DNA from: Tsukamurella sp040611135
GTDB taxonomy: Bacteria; Actinomycetota; Actinomycetes; Mycobacteriales; Mycobacteriaceae
DNA: 64,000 bases
Reading direction: 5' to 3'
NCBI RefSeq assembly: GCF_040611135.1
Contig: NZ_JBEXNL010000005.1
Location: forward strand, 1-64,000
This document shows positions 23,518 through 32,628 of this stretch, one piece after another. A program made the position numbers and the translations under genes. Within the stretch, counting starts at the first letter, position 1, and every line of letters starts with the position of its first letter. The notes beneath the pieces are model-generated. The model saw nothing but the letters and a program-made list of their open reading frames with translations. It searched no databases and was not told where the DNA came from.

Positions 23518-24651
23518 TCAGGCCTCCTGTCCCGCGAGCAGGGCGCCGGACGGCACCACGTCGTGGTGCGCCGAGTCGGGACCGGCCGCGACGAGCGACT
23601 CGTGAGTCGGCGGATCCGACGGGACGTGGGCTGGGCGGCGCAGCTCGAACTCCTTGCGCAGCACCGGCACCACCTCGGTGCCGAGGATCTCGACCTGTTC
23701 GAGCGCTTGCTCGAGCGGCAGGCCGGCGTGGTCGACGAGGAACAGCTGGCGCTGGTAGTCGCCGGCGTAATCGGCGAAACCGAGCGTCTTCTCGATCACC
23801 TGCTCGGGTGTGCCGACGGTCAGCGGGGTCATCTTCTCGAAGTCCTCCAGCGACGGGCCGTGTCCGTACACGGGCGCGTTGTCGAAGTAGGGGCGGAAGC
23901 GACGCTTGGCCTCGGCCTCGGTCCCGGCCATGAACACCTGGCCGCCCAGGCCGACGATCGCCTGGTCCGCCGAACCGTGGCCGTAGTGCTCGAAGCGCTG
24001 CCGGTACAGCCGCACCATCTGCTCGGTGTGCTCGGAGTTCCAGAAGATGTTGTTGTGGAAGAAGCCGTCGCCGTAGAACGCGGCCTGCTCGGCGATCTCG
24101 GGCGAGCGGATCGAGCCGTGCCACACGAACGGAGGCGTGTCGTCCAAGGGTGCGGGCGTCGAGGTGTAGCTCTGCAGGGGCGTGCGGAACTGGCCCTCCC
24201 AGTCGACGACGCTCTCGCGCCACAGCCGGCGGAGCAGGTGGTAGTTCTCGATGGCCAGCGGGATGCCCTGGCGGATGTCCTTGCCGAACCACGGGTAGAC
24301 GGGGCCGGTGTTGCCGCGACCCAGTGTGAGATCGACGCGACCGTTCGCGAGGTGCTGCAGCATCGCGTAGTCCTCGGCGATCTTCACCGGGTCGTTGGTG
24401 GTGATCAGCGTGGTGGCGGTGCTCAGGCGCAGGTTCTCGGTGCGGGCGGCGATCCAACCGAGCATGGTGGTGGGGGAGCTGGGGACGAACGGCGGGTTGT
24501 GGTGCTCGCCCGTCGCGAAGACGTCGAGGCCCACCTCCTCGGCCTTGACCGCGAGCGCGGTCATCGCCTGGATCCGATCGTGCTCGCTGACGGTGGTGCT
24601 GGTCGTCGGGTCCGTCGTGACGTCTCCGACGGTGAAGATTCCGAACTGCAT
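23518..24651 (-). CDS. CE1758-family FMN-dependent luciferase-like monooxygenase
   Basis: 377 residues starting MQFGIFTVGDVTTDPTTSTTVSEHDRIQ. The barrel segments DVFATGEHHNPPFVPSSPTTMLGWIAART, LSTATTLITTNDPVKIAEDYAMLQHLANGRVDLTLGRGNTGPVYPWFG and FVWHGSIRSPEIAEQAAFYGDGFFHN identify the group. It oxidises an unknown small molecule using FMNH2 from the reductase encoded 2 nt downstream. Promoter control is suggested by a 14-bp palindrome 48 bp before the start (24700-24713). Confidence 0.88.
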   Translation of the reverse strand: MQFGIFTVGDVTTDPTTSTTVSEHDRIQAMTALAVKAEEVGLDVFATGEHHNPPFVPSSPTTMLGWIAARTENLRLSTATTLITTNDPVKIAEDYAMLQHLANGRVDLTLGRGNTGPVYPWFGKDIRQGIPLAIENYHLLRRLWRESVVDWEGQFRTPLQSYTSTPAPLDDTPPFVWHGSIRSPEIAEQAAFYGDGFFHNNIFWNSEHTEQMVRLYRQRFEHYGHGSADQAIVGLGGQVFMAGTEAEAKRRFRPYFDNAPVYGHGPSLEDFEKMTPLTVGTPEQVIEKTLGFADYAGDYQRQLFLVDHAGLPLEQALEQVEILGTEVVPVLRKEFELRRPAHVPSDPPTHESLVAAGPDSAHHDVVPSGALLAGQEA

Positions 24652-24699
24652 GTCGATCCTTCCCGTTCGGGCCCCTGTCGGGCCCTTCGAGAACTTTAA

Positions 24700-24713
24700 C
24701 GGACCGTGGTCCG
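24700..24713. promoter_or_regulatory. CGGACC-GT-GGTCCG palindrome upstream of the LLM/FMN reductase operon
   Basis: Perfect 6-bp arms with a 2-bp centre in the gap between the monooxygenase gene and the membrane-protein gene. It is of the size and symmetry bound by TetR-type repressors. No regulator gene is adjacent. Confidence 0.45.
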
Positions 24714-24732
24714 ATTATGTTCCCGGGGCTGC

Positions 24733-25434
24733 TCAGCGCCGTTCGCGCACGTCAGCGGTGGTGAGGACCCGCACCTGCCGGTCCGGCTCGGTGAGCACCG
24801 TCAGGAATCCCGGCTCGGCCTTGAGGACGTAGCCGTGCACGGTCTCCGTCGTCGTCACGACGTCCTCGATCGGTACCCACGGCGTCTCGACGAGCCCGGC
24901 GATCGCGAGCAGGCCGATCCCCGCGATCAGGGTGGCCCGCCGGAACACGAACTCCGTGAACCGGCGGAGCGCGCCGCGCCGCCAGAACAGCCGCATCGCG
25001 ACGACGGCGAGCCCGACGACCACGGCGCTGATCGGCACCCAGATGTACCGATAGGTCGCCGACAGGGCGACAGCTGCGGCGATCAGCAGCGCCAGCGTCA
25101 GGCTCGTATCCACGATGCCCGTGCGAGTACCGCGGATCGGCCACACCAGCTTGAGCAGCACGATGGGCAGGAGCAGCGCCACCAGGGCGCCCGTGAAAGC
25201 CGCGTCACCCATCAGCGTCCCGAAGAACATGGTCAGCGCGTCGTTGACGTCGGTCACGGCCATGATCTCCGTCGCGGTGTCCCAGTTCCAGTCCGCCACG
25301 GCCAGTAGTCGCAACAGGAGGAACAGGACGGCCGCGCCGGCACCGATGCTCAGGCCGCGGGCGACATCGCCGGTCTCGTCGGTGGCGATCCGGGCGGAGG
25401 AGTCCTCCGACGAGTTTTCGGACGTACTGGTCAT
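24733..25434 (-). CDS. Multi-pass membrane protein
   Basis: 233 residues from ATG 25434. After an acidic, Ser-rich N-terminus (STSENSSEDSSARIATDETGD) come about five hydrophobic segments (GAAVLFLLLRLLAVA, ALVALLLPIVLLKLV, LALLIAAAVALSATY, ISAVVVGLAVVAMRLF, LIAGIGLLAIAGLV) and a C-terminal soluble tail that could form a small beta structure (TVHGYVLKAEPGFLTVLTEPDRQVRVL). I do not recognise the family. It is a single gene, divergent from desA. Confidence 0.65.
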   Translation of the reverse strand: MTSTSENSSEDSSARIATDETGDVARGLSIGAGAAVLFLLLRLLAVADWNWDTATEIMAVTDVNDALTMFFGTLMGDAAFTGALVALLLPIVLLKLVWPIRGTRTGIVDTSLTLALLIAAAVALSATYRYIWVPISAVVVGLAVVAMRLFWRRGALRRFTEFVFRRATLIAGIGLLAIAGLVETPWVPIEDVVTTTETVHGYVLKAEPGFLTVLTEPDRQVRVLTTADVRERR

Positions 25435-25611
25435 GGCGCTCCCCGGTCCGGTGTCTGGGTCGTCGGGAATTCTCGCGCACCGCGTCGTCCGGCGTCGGGC
25501 GGGCCTCGCGAGCCGCTGTGGTCGTCGTTGCTTTCGTACCGCAAGTTCGGCTGCACCGTCGCCCGGTGGCGTCCTACGATCGGATCGTCCGGACCGACGG
25601 AGGCGCTGACG

Positions 25612-26562
25612 ATGTCGACACTGACCGACCTGCAACTGCTCACCGAACTCGAGCCCGTGGTGGAGAACAACATCAACCGCCACCTCCGTGTGGCCAAACC
25701 CTGGAATCCGCACGACTACGTGCCGTTCACCGCCGGCCGCAACTTCGCCGCGCTCGGCGGGGAGGACTGGGAGCTCGGGCAGTCCCCGCTCTCCGAGGTC
25801 GCGCGCGTCGCGATGATCACCAACCTCCTCACCGAGGACAACCTCCCGTCGTACCACCGTACGATCGCCGACAACTTTTCCCTCGACGGTGCCTGGGGCA
25901 CCTGGGTGGGTCGCTGGACCGCGGAGGAGAACCGGCACAGCATCGCGATGCGGGATTACCTGCTGGTGACCCGCTCCGTCGACCCGGTCAAGCTCGAGCG
26001 CGACCGGATGACGCACCTGGAACTCGGTGTCGAGGCGCCGGAGAACTACGGCGGTGTGCTGGACCAGGTCGTGTACGTGACCATTCAGGAGCTCGCGACG
26101 CGGGTCAGTCACCGGCAGACCGCGCGCGTGTGCAACGAGCCGGTCGCGGACGCGCTGCTCAAGCGCATCGCCACCGACGAGAACCTGCACATGGTCTTCT
26201 ACCGGAACCTCACGGCCGCGGCGCTCGACATCTCGCCCGACCAGGTTCTGAAATCCATCGTCAAGGTGACCACCAATTTCGTCATGCCCGGCGAGGGCAA
26301 GCCGGACTTCCGCCGCAACGGCGTGCTCATGGTCAAACACGGCATCTACGACCTCCGTCAGCACCTCGACGACGTGCTCAAGCCGATCTTCACGATCTGG
26401 GGGCTGTTCGACCGGACGGATGTGTCGGCCGCGGGGGAGCAGTACCGCGACGAGCTGGGCCGATACCTGGAGAAGCTCGAGGCCGATGTGGTGCGGTTCG
26501 AGGAGAGTCGGGCGCGCGCCGTGGAGCGGGAACGGGCCCGGGCCGCCCGGAAGTCCGCCTGA
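25612..26562 (+). CDS. Acyl-ACP desaturase
   Basis: 316 residues, ferritin-like di-iron desaturase of the DesA1/DesA2 type used by Mycobacteriales to introduce double bonds into long acyl-ACPs for mycolic acid or membrane lipid synthesis. Iron ligands are visible as E75 in LTEDNLPSYH, the EENRH motif (Glu106, His109) and the second DENLH motif (Glu190, His193). The start is ATG 25612 with GGAGG a few bases upstream; an in-frame start at 25528 would add 28 unrelated residues. Mono-cistronic, convergent with nrtR. Confidence 0.88.
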   Translation: MSTLTDLQLLTELEPVVENNINRHLRVAKPWNPHDYVPFTAGRNFAALGGEDWELGQSPLSEVARVAMITNLLTEDNLPSYHRTIADNFSLDGAWGTWVGRWTAEENRHSIAMRDYLLVTRSVDPVKLERDRMTHLELGVEAPENYGGVLDQVVYVTIQELATRVSHRQTARVCNEPVADALLKRIATDENLHMVFYRNLTAAALDISPDQVLKSIVKVTTNFVMPGEGKPDFRRNGVLMVKHGIYDLRQHLDDVLKPIFTIWGLFDRTDVSAAGEQYRDELGRYLEKLEADVVRFEESRARAVERERARAARKSA

Positions 26563-26575
26563 CCCCCGTGGATCC

Positions 26576-26627
26576 GACGGTGCGCCGCGCACCGACGGGC
26601 GGGCGCGGTCGGCGCGCGGGCACCGTC
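26576..26627. terminator. Inverted GACGGTGC pair between desA and nrtR
   Basis: In the 63-bp gap between two convergent genes, GACGGTGC (26576-26583) faces GCACCGTC (26620-26627), the latter running into the nrtR stop. Inside lies a smaller hairpin, GGTGCG-CCG-CGCACC (26579-26593). Together they can form a bidirectional terminator without a T-run. Confidence 0.45.
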
Positions 26628-27351
26628 AGCCCGGCGGGCGCAGCGTCGCGAACTCGTCGGTGATGCGCAGGTACGAATCGGTGAACCGGTACAGCGCGGG
26701 CGGGCGTCCGCGCGTGGCCTGGCCCGTCTCGCCGGTCGCGGTGATCACCGATCGGCGCGAGAGGATGCGCAGCAGGTTCGTCGCGTCGACCGGGTAGCCG
26801 AGCACGGCGACGTAGACGTCCCGCAGCTGCGAGACCGGGAACGCCCGCGGCGCGAGCGCGAAGCCGATGTTCGAGTAGGACAGCCGCGCCGCGAGGCGGG
26901 CGCGGGCCCGGTGCACCATCGCGGCATGGTCGAAGGCCATCGTCGGGAGGGCCTCGACGGGGTGCCACGTCGTGTCGTCGGGGAGCCGCGGGTCGGTGCC
27001 GGATCGGACGAGGCCGAGGAAGGCGGACGCCAGGGTGCGGTCGGCGTCGTCGCTCGCGGGTACGCGGTGGGGGTCGGAGAACTCGGCGAACTGCTCGAGG
27101 TGGGCGACCTCGGTGAGGTCGACCTTCTCCGCGAGCAGCCGGCGTGCGCTCGTGGGGAGGTCCTCGCGCGGATCGAGCAGGCCGCCGGGGAGTGACCATG
27201 CGCCCTGGTCCGGCGCCATCGCGCGCTGCCACAGCAGGACCTCGAGCGTGCCCGCAGCGCCGGTCTGCCCGATCCCGGGTGTGACCCGGAACACAACGGA
27301 GAGGACCTCGTGCGCGACCCGGTGCGGGGGAGCGGTGCTAGCATCGGCCAT
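26626..27351 (-). CDS. nrtR: NrtR-type Nudix-fold repressor of NAD synthesis
   Basis: 241 residues from ATG 27351. An N-terminal Nudix domain (residues about 15-150) precedes a winged-helix domain (LLRILSRRSVITATGETGQATRGRPPALYRF). The Nudix box at residues 57-79 is degenerate: where the hydrolase consensus has R-E-U-x-E-E-x-G-U, this protein has R-L-L-A-E-K-V-D-L, so two catalytic glutamates (positions 72 and 76) are lost. That is expected of NrtR repressors, which sense ADP-ribose/NAD but do not hydrolyse. It is divergent from nadABC with a palindrome in between, and corresponds to Rv1593c in the reference order. Confidence 0.85.
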   Translation of the reverse strand: MADASTAPPHRVAHEVLSVVFRVTPGIGQTGAAGTLEVLLWQRAMAPDQGAWSLPGGLLDPREDLPTSARRLLAEKVDLTEVAHLEQFAEFSDPHRVPASDDADRTLASAFLGLVRSGTDPRLPDDTTWHPVEALPTMAFDHAAMVHRARARLAARLSYSNIGFALAPRAFPVSQLRDVYVAVLGYPVDATNLLRILSRRSVITATGETGQATRGRPPALYRFTDSYLRITDEFATLRPPG

Positions 27352-27352
27352 A

Positions 27353-27371
27353 TATCGATCATAGGTCGATA
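27353..27371. promoter_or_regulatory. NrtR operator candidate TATCGA-N7-TCGATA
   Basis: A perfect 6-bp inverted repeat with a 7-bp centre, beginning 2 bp from the nrtR start codon and 30 bp before nadA. It is the only clear palindrome in this 49-bp gap, so it is the natural target for control of both nadABC and nrtR. Confidence 0.7.
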
Positions 27372-27400
27372 AATAGTCCGACAGAAAGGGAGGCGCCGCG

Positions 27401-28453
27401 ATGACCACAGCCACGTCCGCCGCCACCGCATTCAGCTCGCCCCTCTACGACCGGATCGTCGAGAACGGTGGCATGTACACCGGCGTCGACGGCGACCGGG
27501 AATGGGCCGCCGAGGTCAAGCGGCTCGCGAAGCTCCGCGATGCCACGATCCTCGCCCACAACTACGAGTTGCCCGCCATCCAGGACGTCGCCGACTTCGT
27601 CGGGGACTCGCTGGCGCTCTCCCGCATCGCCGCCGATGTCTCGACGTCGACGATCGTCTTCTGCGGCGTCCACTTCATGGCGGAGACGGCGAAGATCCTC
27701 AGCCCGGAGAAGTCGGTCCTCATTCCGGACCAGCGCGCCGGCTGCTCCCTCGCCGACTCGATCAAGGCCGTGGAGCTGCAGGAGTGGAAGGACGAGCACC
27801 CGGATGCCGTCGTCGTCTCCTACGTCAACACCACCGCCGAGGTGAAGGCGCTGACGGACATCTGCTGCACGTCCAGCAACGCCGTCGAGGTGGTGCAGTC
27901 GATCCCGGCGGACACCGAGGTCCTGTTCCTGCCGGACCAGTTCCTCGGCGCGCACGTCAAGCGCGTCACGGGTCGGCAGAACATGCACATCTGGGCGGGC
28001 GAGTGCCATGTGCACGCCGGCATCAACGGCGACGAGCTCGCCGCGCAGGCCAAGGCCCACCCGGACGCCGACCTCTACGTGCACCCGGAGTGCGGCTGCG
28101 CCACCTCCGCGCTGTACCTGGCGGGCGAGGGCGCCGTCCCGGACGACCGGGTCAAGATCCTCTCCACCGGCGGCATGCTCGACGAGGCGCGCGCCACCGG
28201 CAAGAAGGAGGTCCTCGTGGCCACCGAGGTCGGCATGCTGCACCAGCTGCGCATGGCGGCGCCCGGGGTGGACTTCCGCGCCGTCAACGACCGCGCGTCG
28301 TGCAAGTACATGAAGATGATCACCCCGGCCGCTCTGCTGCGGTGCCTGGTCGAGGGCAAGGACGAGGTCTTCGTGGATGCCGAGATGGCCGACGCCGGTC
28401 GCAAGGCCGTGACCCGCATGATCGGCATCGGGCAGCCCGGCGGCGGGGAATGA
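27401..28453 (+). CDS. nadA: Quinolinate synthase
   Basis: 350 residues. [4Fe-4S] enzyme condensing iminoaspartate and dihydroxyacetone phosphate to quinolinate. Seen in order: ATILAHNYELPAIQDVADFVGDSLALS (substrate segment), FCGVHFMAETAKILSP (first cluster cysteine), YVNTTAEVKALTDICCTSSNAV, LFLPDQFLGAHV, the HPECGCATSAL cysteine segment and the C-terminal NDRASCKYMKMITP with the third cysteine. Ribosome site GGGAGG lies 9 nt upstream of the ATG. The stop overlaps the nadB start (ATGA). Confidence 0.96.
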   Translation: MTTATSAATAFSSPLYDRIVENGGMYTGVDGDREWAAEVKRLAKLRDATILAHNYELPAIQDVADFVGDSLALSRIAADVSTSTIVFCGVHFMAETAKILSPEKSVLIPDQRAGCSLADSIKAVELQEWKDEHPDAVVVSYVNTTAEVKALTDICCTSSNAVEVVQSIPADTEVLFLPDQFLGAHVKRVTGRQNMHIWAGECHVHAGINGDELAAQAKAHPDADLYVHPECGCATSALYLAGEGAVPDDRVKILSTGGMLDEARATGKKEVLVATEVGMLHQLRMAAPGVDFRAVNDRASCKYMKMITPAALLRCLVEGKDEVFVDAEMADAGRKAVTRMIGIGQPGGGE

Positions 28454-29958
28454 CTACCACCGCCGGAACTGGGGAGCGCGGGGTGGCTGCGTCCCCGCCG
28501 GCCGACCTGCTCGTCGTCGGCGCCGGCGTCGCGGGGCTCACGGCCGCGATCGCCGCGGCGGACGCGGGCCTGACGGTGACGGTGCTGTTCAAGCCCGCGG
28601 TGGGTGGCGCACCGTCGACCTCGACGGCGTACGCCCAGGGCGGTATCGCGGTCGTGGACGTGCACGACCCGGCGGACTCCGTCGAGCGGCATGTCGCGGA
28701 CACCGTCGCGGCCGGCGGCCCGCTCGTGGATGTCGTTGCGGCCCGGTCGATCCTGGCGGACGGTCCGGCCGCGGTGGACCGGCTCATCGCCTGGGGCGCG
28801 CAGTTCGACCGGCGCCCCGACGGCACACTCAAGCGCACCCGCGAGGGTGGGCACTGCCTCTCCCGCATCATTCACGCCGGGGGCGACGCCACCGGCGCGG
28901 AGGTCCAGCGCGCCCTGACCGCTGCCGCGAAGACCCGCGCGACGCTGACCGCGCGGCCCGGCCAGGCGTACGCCCTGCTCGCGAACGGCGATCGGATCGT
29001 CGGCGTGCGCACGCGCGACGGCGATGTCCTCGGCCGGACGGTGCTCCTCGCCACGGGCGGCGCGGGGCACCTGTTCTCCAGCACGACGAATCCGCTCGGC
29101 GCGACGGGCGACGGCATCGCGCTCGCGGCCGCCGTCGGCGCCGACGTCCGGGAGCTCGAGTACGTCCAGTTCCACCCGACGATGCTGTACACGCCGGGCG
29201 CGCGCGGCCGGCGGCCGCTGATCTCGGAGGCGGTCCGCGGCGAGGGTGCGCACCTGCAGGACGCGAACGGCGATGCCGTCATGGCCGGCGTGCATCCGAT
29301 GGGCGATCTCGCGCCGCGCGACGTCGTGGCCCGCGCCGTGACGGACGCGATGGAACGCACCGGTGCGCCCTGCGTGTACCTCGACGCCACGATGATCCCC
29401 GATGTCGCGCAACGGTTCCCGACGGTGACCGAGGCGGTCCGGGCCGCGGGTCTCGATCCGCAGACGGACCTCATCCCCGTGGTCCCCGGCGCGCACTACC
29501 TGTGCGGCGGCGTGGTCACCGACCTGCAGGGCGCGACGACCGTGCCCGGCCTGTACGCCGCCGGCGAGGTCGCGCACACCGGCCTGCACGGCGCGAACCG
29601 TCTGGCCTCCAACAGCCTGCTCGAGGCGCTGGTCATGGGCCTGCGGGTCGCGTCCGCGGCGCAGGTCGCCCCAGCGCTGCCCGACGGTGCCGTGCACCCG
29701 ATCGCGCCGTCGACCGCGCGCGCGGAGCGGACCGCGCTCCAGGACGCGATGACGCGCTTCTGCGGGGTCCGGCGCACCGTCGACGGCCTGGAGGAACTCG
29801 GCGTGCTGCTCGCCGACCCGGGCTTCGTCGTCGACGCGCCCGCGGCCACCCCGCGCGACCACGAGGACGGCGTGCTCGCCGCCGTCGCGCGACTGATGGC
29901 GGCGCAGGCGCTGGCCCGCGTGGATTCCCCGACCGAGGCACTGGAGGCGACCCGATGA
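28450..29958 (+). CDS. nadB: L-aspartate oxidase
   Basis: 502 residues. FAD enzyme oxidising aspartate to iminoaspartate for NadA. The dinucleotide-binding LLVVGAGVAGLTAAIAAADAG is at residues about 20-40; TSTAYAQGGIAVV, FDRRPDGTLKRTREGGHCLSRIIHAGGDATG, LEYVQFHPTML, GDLAPRDVVARAV and GLYAAGEVAHTGLHGANRLASNSLLEALV are the flavoprotein signatures of this family. The start ATG 28450 overlaps the nadA stop by 4 nt. A substrate-channelling partnership with NadA is usual since iminoaspartate is unstable. Confidence 0.95.
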   Translation: MTTTAGTGERGVAASPPADLLVVGAGVAGLTAAIAAADAGLTVTVLFKPAVGGAPSTSTAYAQGGIAVVDVHDPADSVERHVADTVAAGGPLVDVVAARSILADGPAAVDRLIAWGAQFDRRPDGTLKRTREGGHCLSRIIHAGGDATGAEVQRALTAAAKTRATLTARPGQAYALLANGDRIVGVRTRDGDVLGRTVLLATGGAGHLFSSTTNPLGATGDGIALAAAVGADVRELEYVQFHPTMLYTPGARGRRPLISEAVRGEGAHLQDANGDAVMAGVHPMGDLAPRDVVARAVTDAMERTGAPCVYLDATMIPDVAQRFPTVTEAVRAAGLDPQTDLIPVVPGAHYLCGGVVTDLQGATTVPGLYAAGEVAHTGLHGANRLASNSLLEALVMGLRVASAAQVAPALPDGAVHPIAPSTARAERTALQDAMTRFCGVRRTVDGLEELGVLLADPGFVVDAPAATPRDHEDGVLAAVARLMAAQALARVDSPTEALEATR

Positions 29959-30818
29959 CGGAACTGACGCTCGAGCCCGACCGCGCCGAGGTGGTGCGAC
30001 TCATCCGCACCGCGCTCGACGAGGACCTCCGGTACGGCCCGGATGTCACCAGCGAGGCCACGGTGCCCGACGGTGCCACGACCCTCGCCAAGGTGGTCAG
30101 CCGCGAGCACGGGGTGCTGGCCGGCGTCCCCGTCGCGGAATGGGTGCTCGACGAGGTGGTCGGCCCAGGAAACTACCGGGTGCCGGCGAAGATCGCCGAC
30201 GGCACCGTCATCGCCCCGGGCGACGTGGCGATGGCGATCGAGGCGCCGACCCGCGCCCTGCTTACCGCTGAGCGCACGATGCTCAACGTGCTGACGCACC
30301 TGTCGGGCATCGCGACGGCGACCGCGGCCTGGGTCGAGGAGGTCGACGGCACGGAGACGAAGATCCGCGACAGCCGCAAGACGCTGCCGGGCCTGCGCGC
30401 GCTGCAGAAGTACGCGGTCCGCGCCGGCGGGGGAGTCAACCACCGGATGGGGCTCGGCGACGCCGCACTCATCAAGGACAACCACGTGGTCGCGGCGGGT
30501 TCGGTAACCGCCGCCGTTGAAGCCGTCCGGCGACGCGCGCCCGGCGTGCCGCTCGAGGTCGAGGTCGACTCGCTCGAGCAGCTCGACGAGGCCTTCGCGC
30601 TCGGCGTCGATCTCGTTCTGCTCGACAACATGCCGCTGTGGATGACGCAGTCCGCGGTGCAGCGCCGGAACAAGACCGCCCCGCGGACCAAGCTCGAGTC
30701 CTCCGGCGGGCTGCACCTCGACGTCGCGAGGGACTACGCGCGGACGGGCGTGGACTACCTCGCCGTCGGTGCCCTCACGCACTCGGTGCGGGTTCTCGAC
30801 CTGGGGCTGGACATGTAG
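29955..30818 (+). CDS. nadC: Nicotinate-nucleotide pyrophosphorylase (carboxylating)
   Basis: 287 residues. Converts quinolinate and PRPP to nicotinate mononucleotide, the last step encoded by this operon. Conserved parts: LDEDLRYGPDVTSEATVP near residue 18, AERTMLNVLTHLSGIAT, IRDSRKTLPGLRALQKYAVRAGGGVNHRMGLGDAALIKDNH, EVEVDSLEQ, DLVLLDNM and LESSGGLHLDVARDYARTGVDYLAVGALTHS. Start ATG 29955 overlaps nadB by 4 nt, so nadABC is translationally coupled throughout. Confidence 0.96.
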   Translation: MTELTLEPDRAEVVRLIRTALDEDLRYGPDVTSEATVPDGATTLAKVVSREHGVLAGVPVAEWVLDEVVGPGNYRVPAKIADGTVIAPGDVAMAIEAPTRALLTAERTMLNVLTHLSGIATATAAWVEEVDGTETKIRDSRKTLPGLRALQKYAVRAGGGVNHRMGLGDAALIKDNHVVAAGSVTAAVEAVRRRAPGVPLEVEVDSLEQLDEAFALGVDLVLLDNMPLWMTQSAVQRRNKTAPRTKLESSGGLHLDVARDYARTGVDYLAVGALTHSVRVLDLGLDM

Positions 30819-30856
30819 TGAGGGTCACCGGCGGGCGGTACTTCGGAGAGCGCACA

Positions 30857-31906
30857 ATGGAACCCATGATCGTCAACGCATATGGAGCCGTGTCCGCCAC
30901 CGAACCGCTGCAGTCGATGACCGTGGAGCGGCGCGATCCCGGCCCGCACGACGTGCAGATCGCCGTGCGTTACGCGGGGATCTGCCACAGTGACATCCAC
31001 ACGGTGCGCAGCGAGTGGGGGCCGGCGCGGTACCCCGTGGTGCCGGGGCACGAGATCGCCGGTGAAGTGACCGCGGTCGGTTCCGAGGTCACGAAGTTCG
31101 CCGTCGGCGACCGCGTGGGGGTCGGCTGTTTCGTCGACTCGTGCCGCGAGTGCGCGGCGTGCCTGCGCGGCGAGGAGCAGTACTGCGAGCGCGGTATGGT
31201 GGGCACCTACAACGCCAAGGGCAGGGACGGGCAGCCCACGCAGGGCGGCTACTCGACGAGCATCGTCGTCGATGAGAACTACGTGCTGAGGGTGCCCGAG
31301 AGCATCGACTACGCGGCCGCCGCGCCGCTGCTGTGCGCGGGGATCACCCTGTTCAGCCCGCTGCGGCACTGGAACGTGGGGCCGGGCACCAAGGTCGCCA
31401 TCATCGGTCTCGGCGGCCTCGGGCACATGGGCGTCAAGCTTGCCGCCGCGATGGGCGCCGAGGTCACGGTGCTCAGCCAGTCGCTGAAGAAGATGGAGGA
31501 CGGGCTCCGTCTCGGCGCCGCGCACTACTACGCGACGTCCGATCCGGAGACCTTCAAGGTTCTGCGCAACACGTTCGACGTCATCATCAACACGGTGTCG
31601 GCGAATCTCGACATGCACCAGTACTTCGGCATGCTCGCCGTCGACGGCACCCTGGTCGAGGTCGGCCTGCCCGAGCACCCGGTCCCGGTGAACGTCTTCG
31701 ACCTCACCCGCAACCGCCGCAGCTTCGCCGGTTCGATGATCGGCGGCATCGCCCAGACCCAGGAGATGCTCGACTTCTGCGCCGAGCACGGCATCGGCTC
31801 CGAGATCGAGCTGATCTCCGCGGACCAGATCAACGAGGCCTACGAACGGGTGATCGCCTCGGACGTGCGGTACCGCTTCGTGATCGACACCGCGACGCTC
31901 GGCTAG
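30857..31906 (+). CDS. NAD(P)-dependent zinc alcohol dehydrogenase (AdhC-like)
   Basis: 349 residues, medium-chain dehydrogenase of the cinnamyl-alcohol-dehydrogenase/AdhC group. Catalytic zinc ligands in GICHSDIHTVRSEWG and PGHEIAGEV; structural zinc cysteines in CRECAACLRGEEQYC; cofactor fold at IIGLGGLGHMGVKLAAAMG. It reduces aldehydes or oxidises alcohols; substrate unknown. GGAGAG lies 8 nt before ATG 30857 and supports that start over ATG 30866. It follows nadC by 38 nt and may be partly co-transcribed, though no functional link with NAD synthesis is evident. Confidence 0.88.
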   Translation: MEPMIVNAYGAVSATEPLQSMTVERRDPGPHDVQIAVRYAGICHSDIHTVRSEWGPARYPVVPGHEIAGEVTAVGSEVTKFAVGDRVGVGCFVDSCRECAACLRGEEQYCERGMVGTYNAKGRDGQPTQGGYSTSIVVDENYVLRVPESIDYAAAAPLLCAGITLFSPLRHWNVGPGTKVAIIGLGGLGHMGVKLAAAMGAEVTVLSQSLKKMEDGLRLGAAHYYATSDPETFKVLRNTFDVIINTVSANLDMHQYFGMLAVDGTLVEVGLPEHPVPVNVFDLTRNRRSFAGSMIGGIAQTQEMLDFCAEHGIGSEIELISADQINEAYERVIASDVRYRFVIDTATLG

Positions 31907-32210
31907 CGACCGATCGCGAGCTCGGATAGTGACCGGCCGCGACGCCCGGAGCGCGGCGACCACGCGTGGGCGCGTGTGCCGCCCAGACGTGAGGACGTGC
32001 GCGCGAAGCGCCGGGTGGCAAGGACTCCCACACCGAGGGGGTATGCTTTTCGCGCACACCCCGCCCCCGTGACATGGCATCTGAACTGGGCTTTTACAGG
32101 ATGCACGCTGGGTGTACAGCCTCTACGAGATGTACCTGTCGCACCGAACCGGCAGGGCATGGCGCCAGCGCATGTGACCCCGCGCGGGGAAGCGGTGCGG
32201 CCGCGTCGTC
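31907..32210. other. Gene-free stretch downstream of the alcohol dehydrogenase
   Basis: About 300 bp between convergent genes. Short open frames here have no initiation signals or recognisable products. I see no long hairpin, tRNA or repeat; the middle (about 32035-32130) is less G+C-rich than its surroundings and holds two GTACA/TGTAC-type words. Confidence 0.5.
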
Positions 32211-32618
<408 letters not shown>

Positions 32619-32628
32619 GCCTCACACG

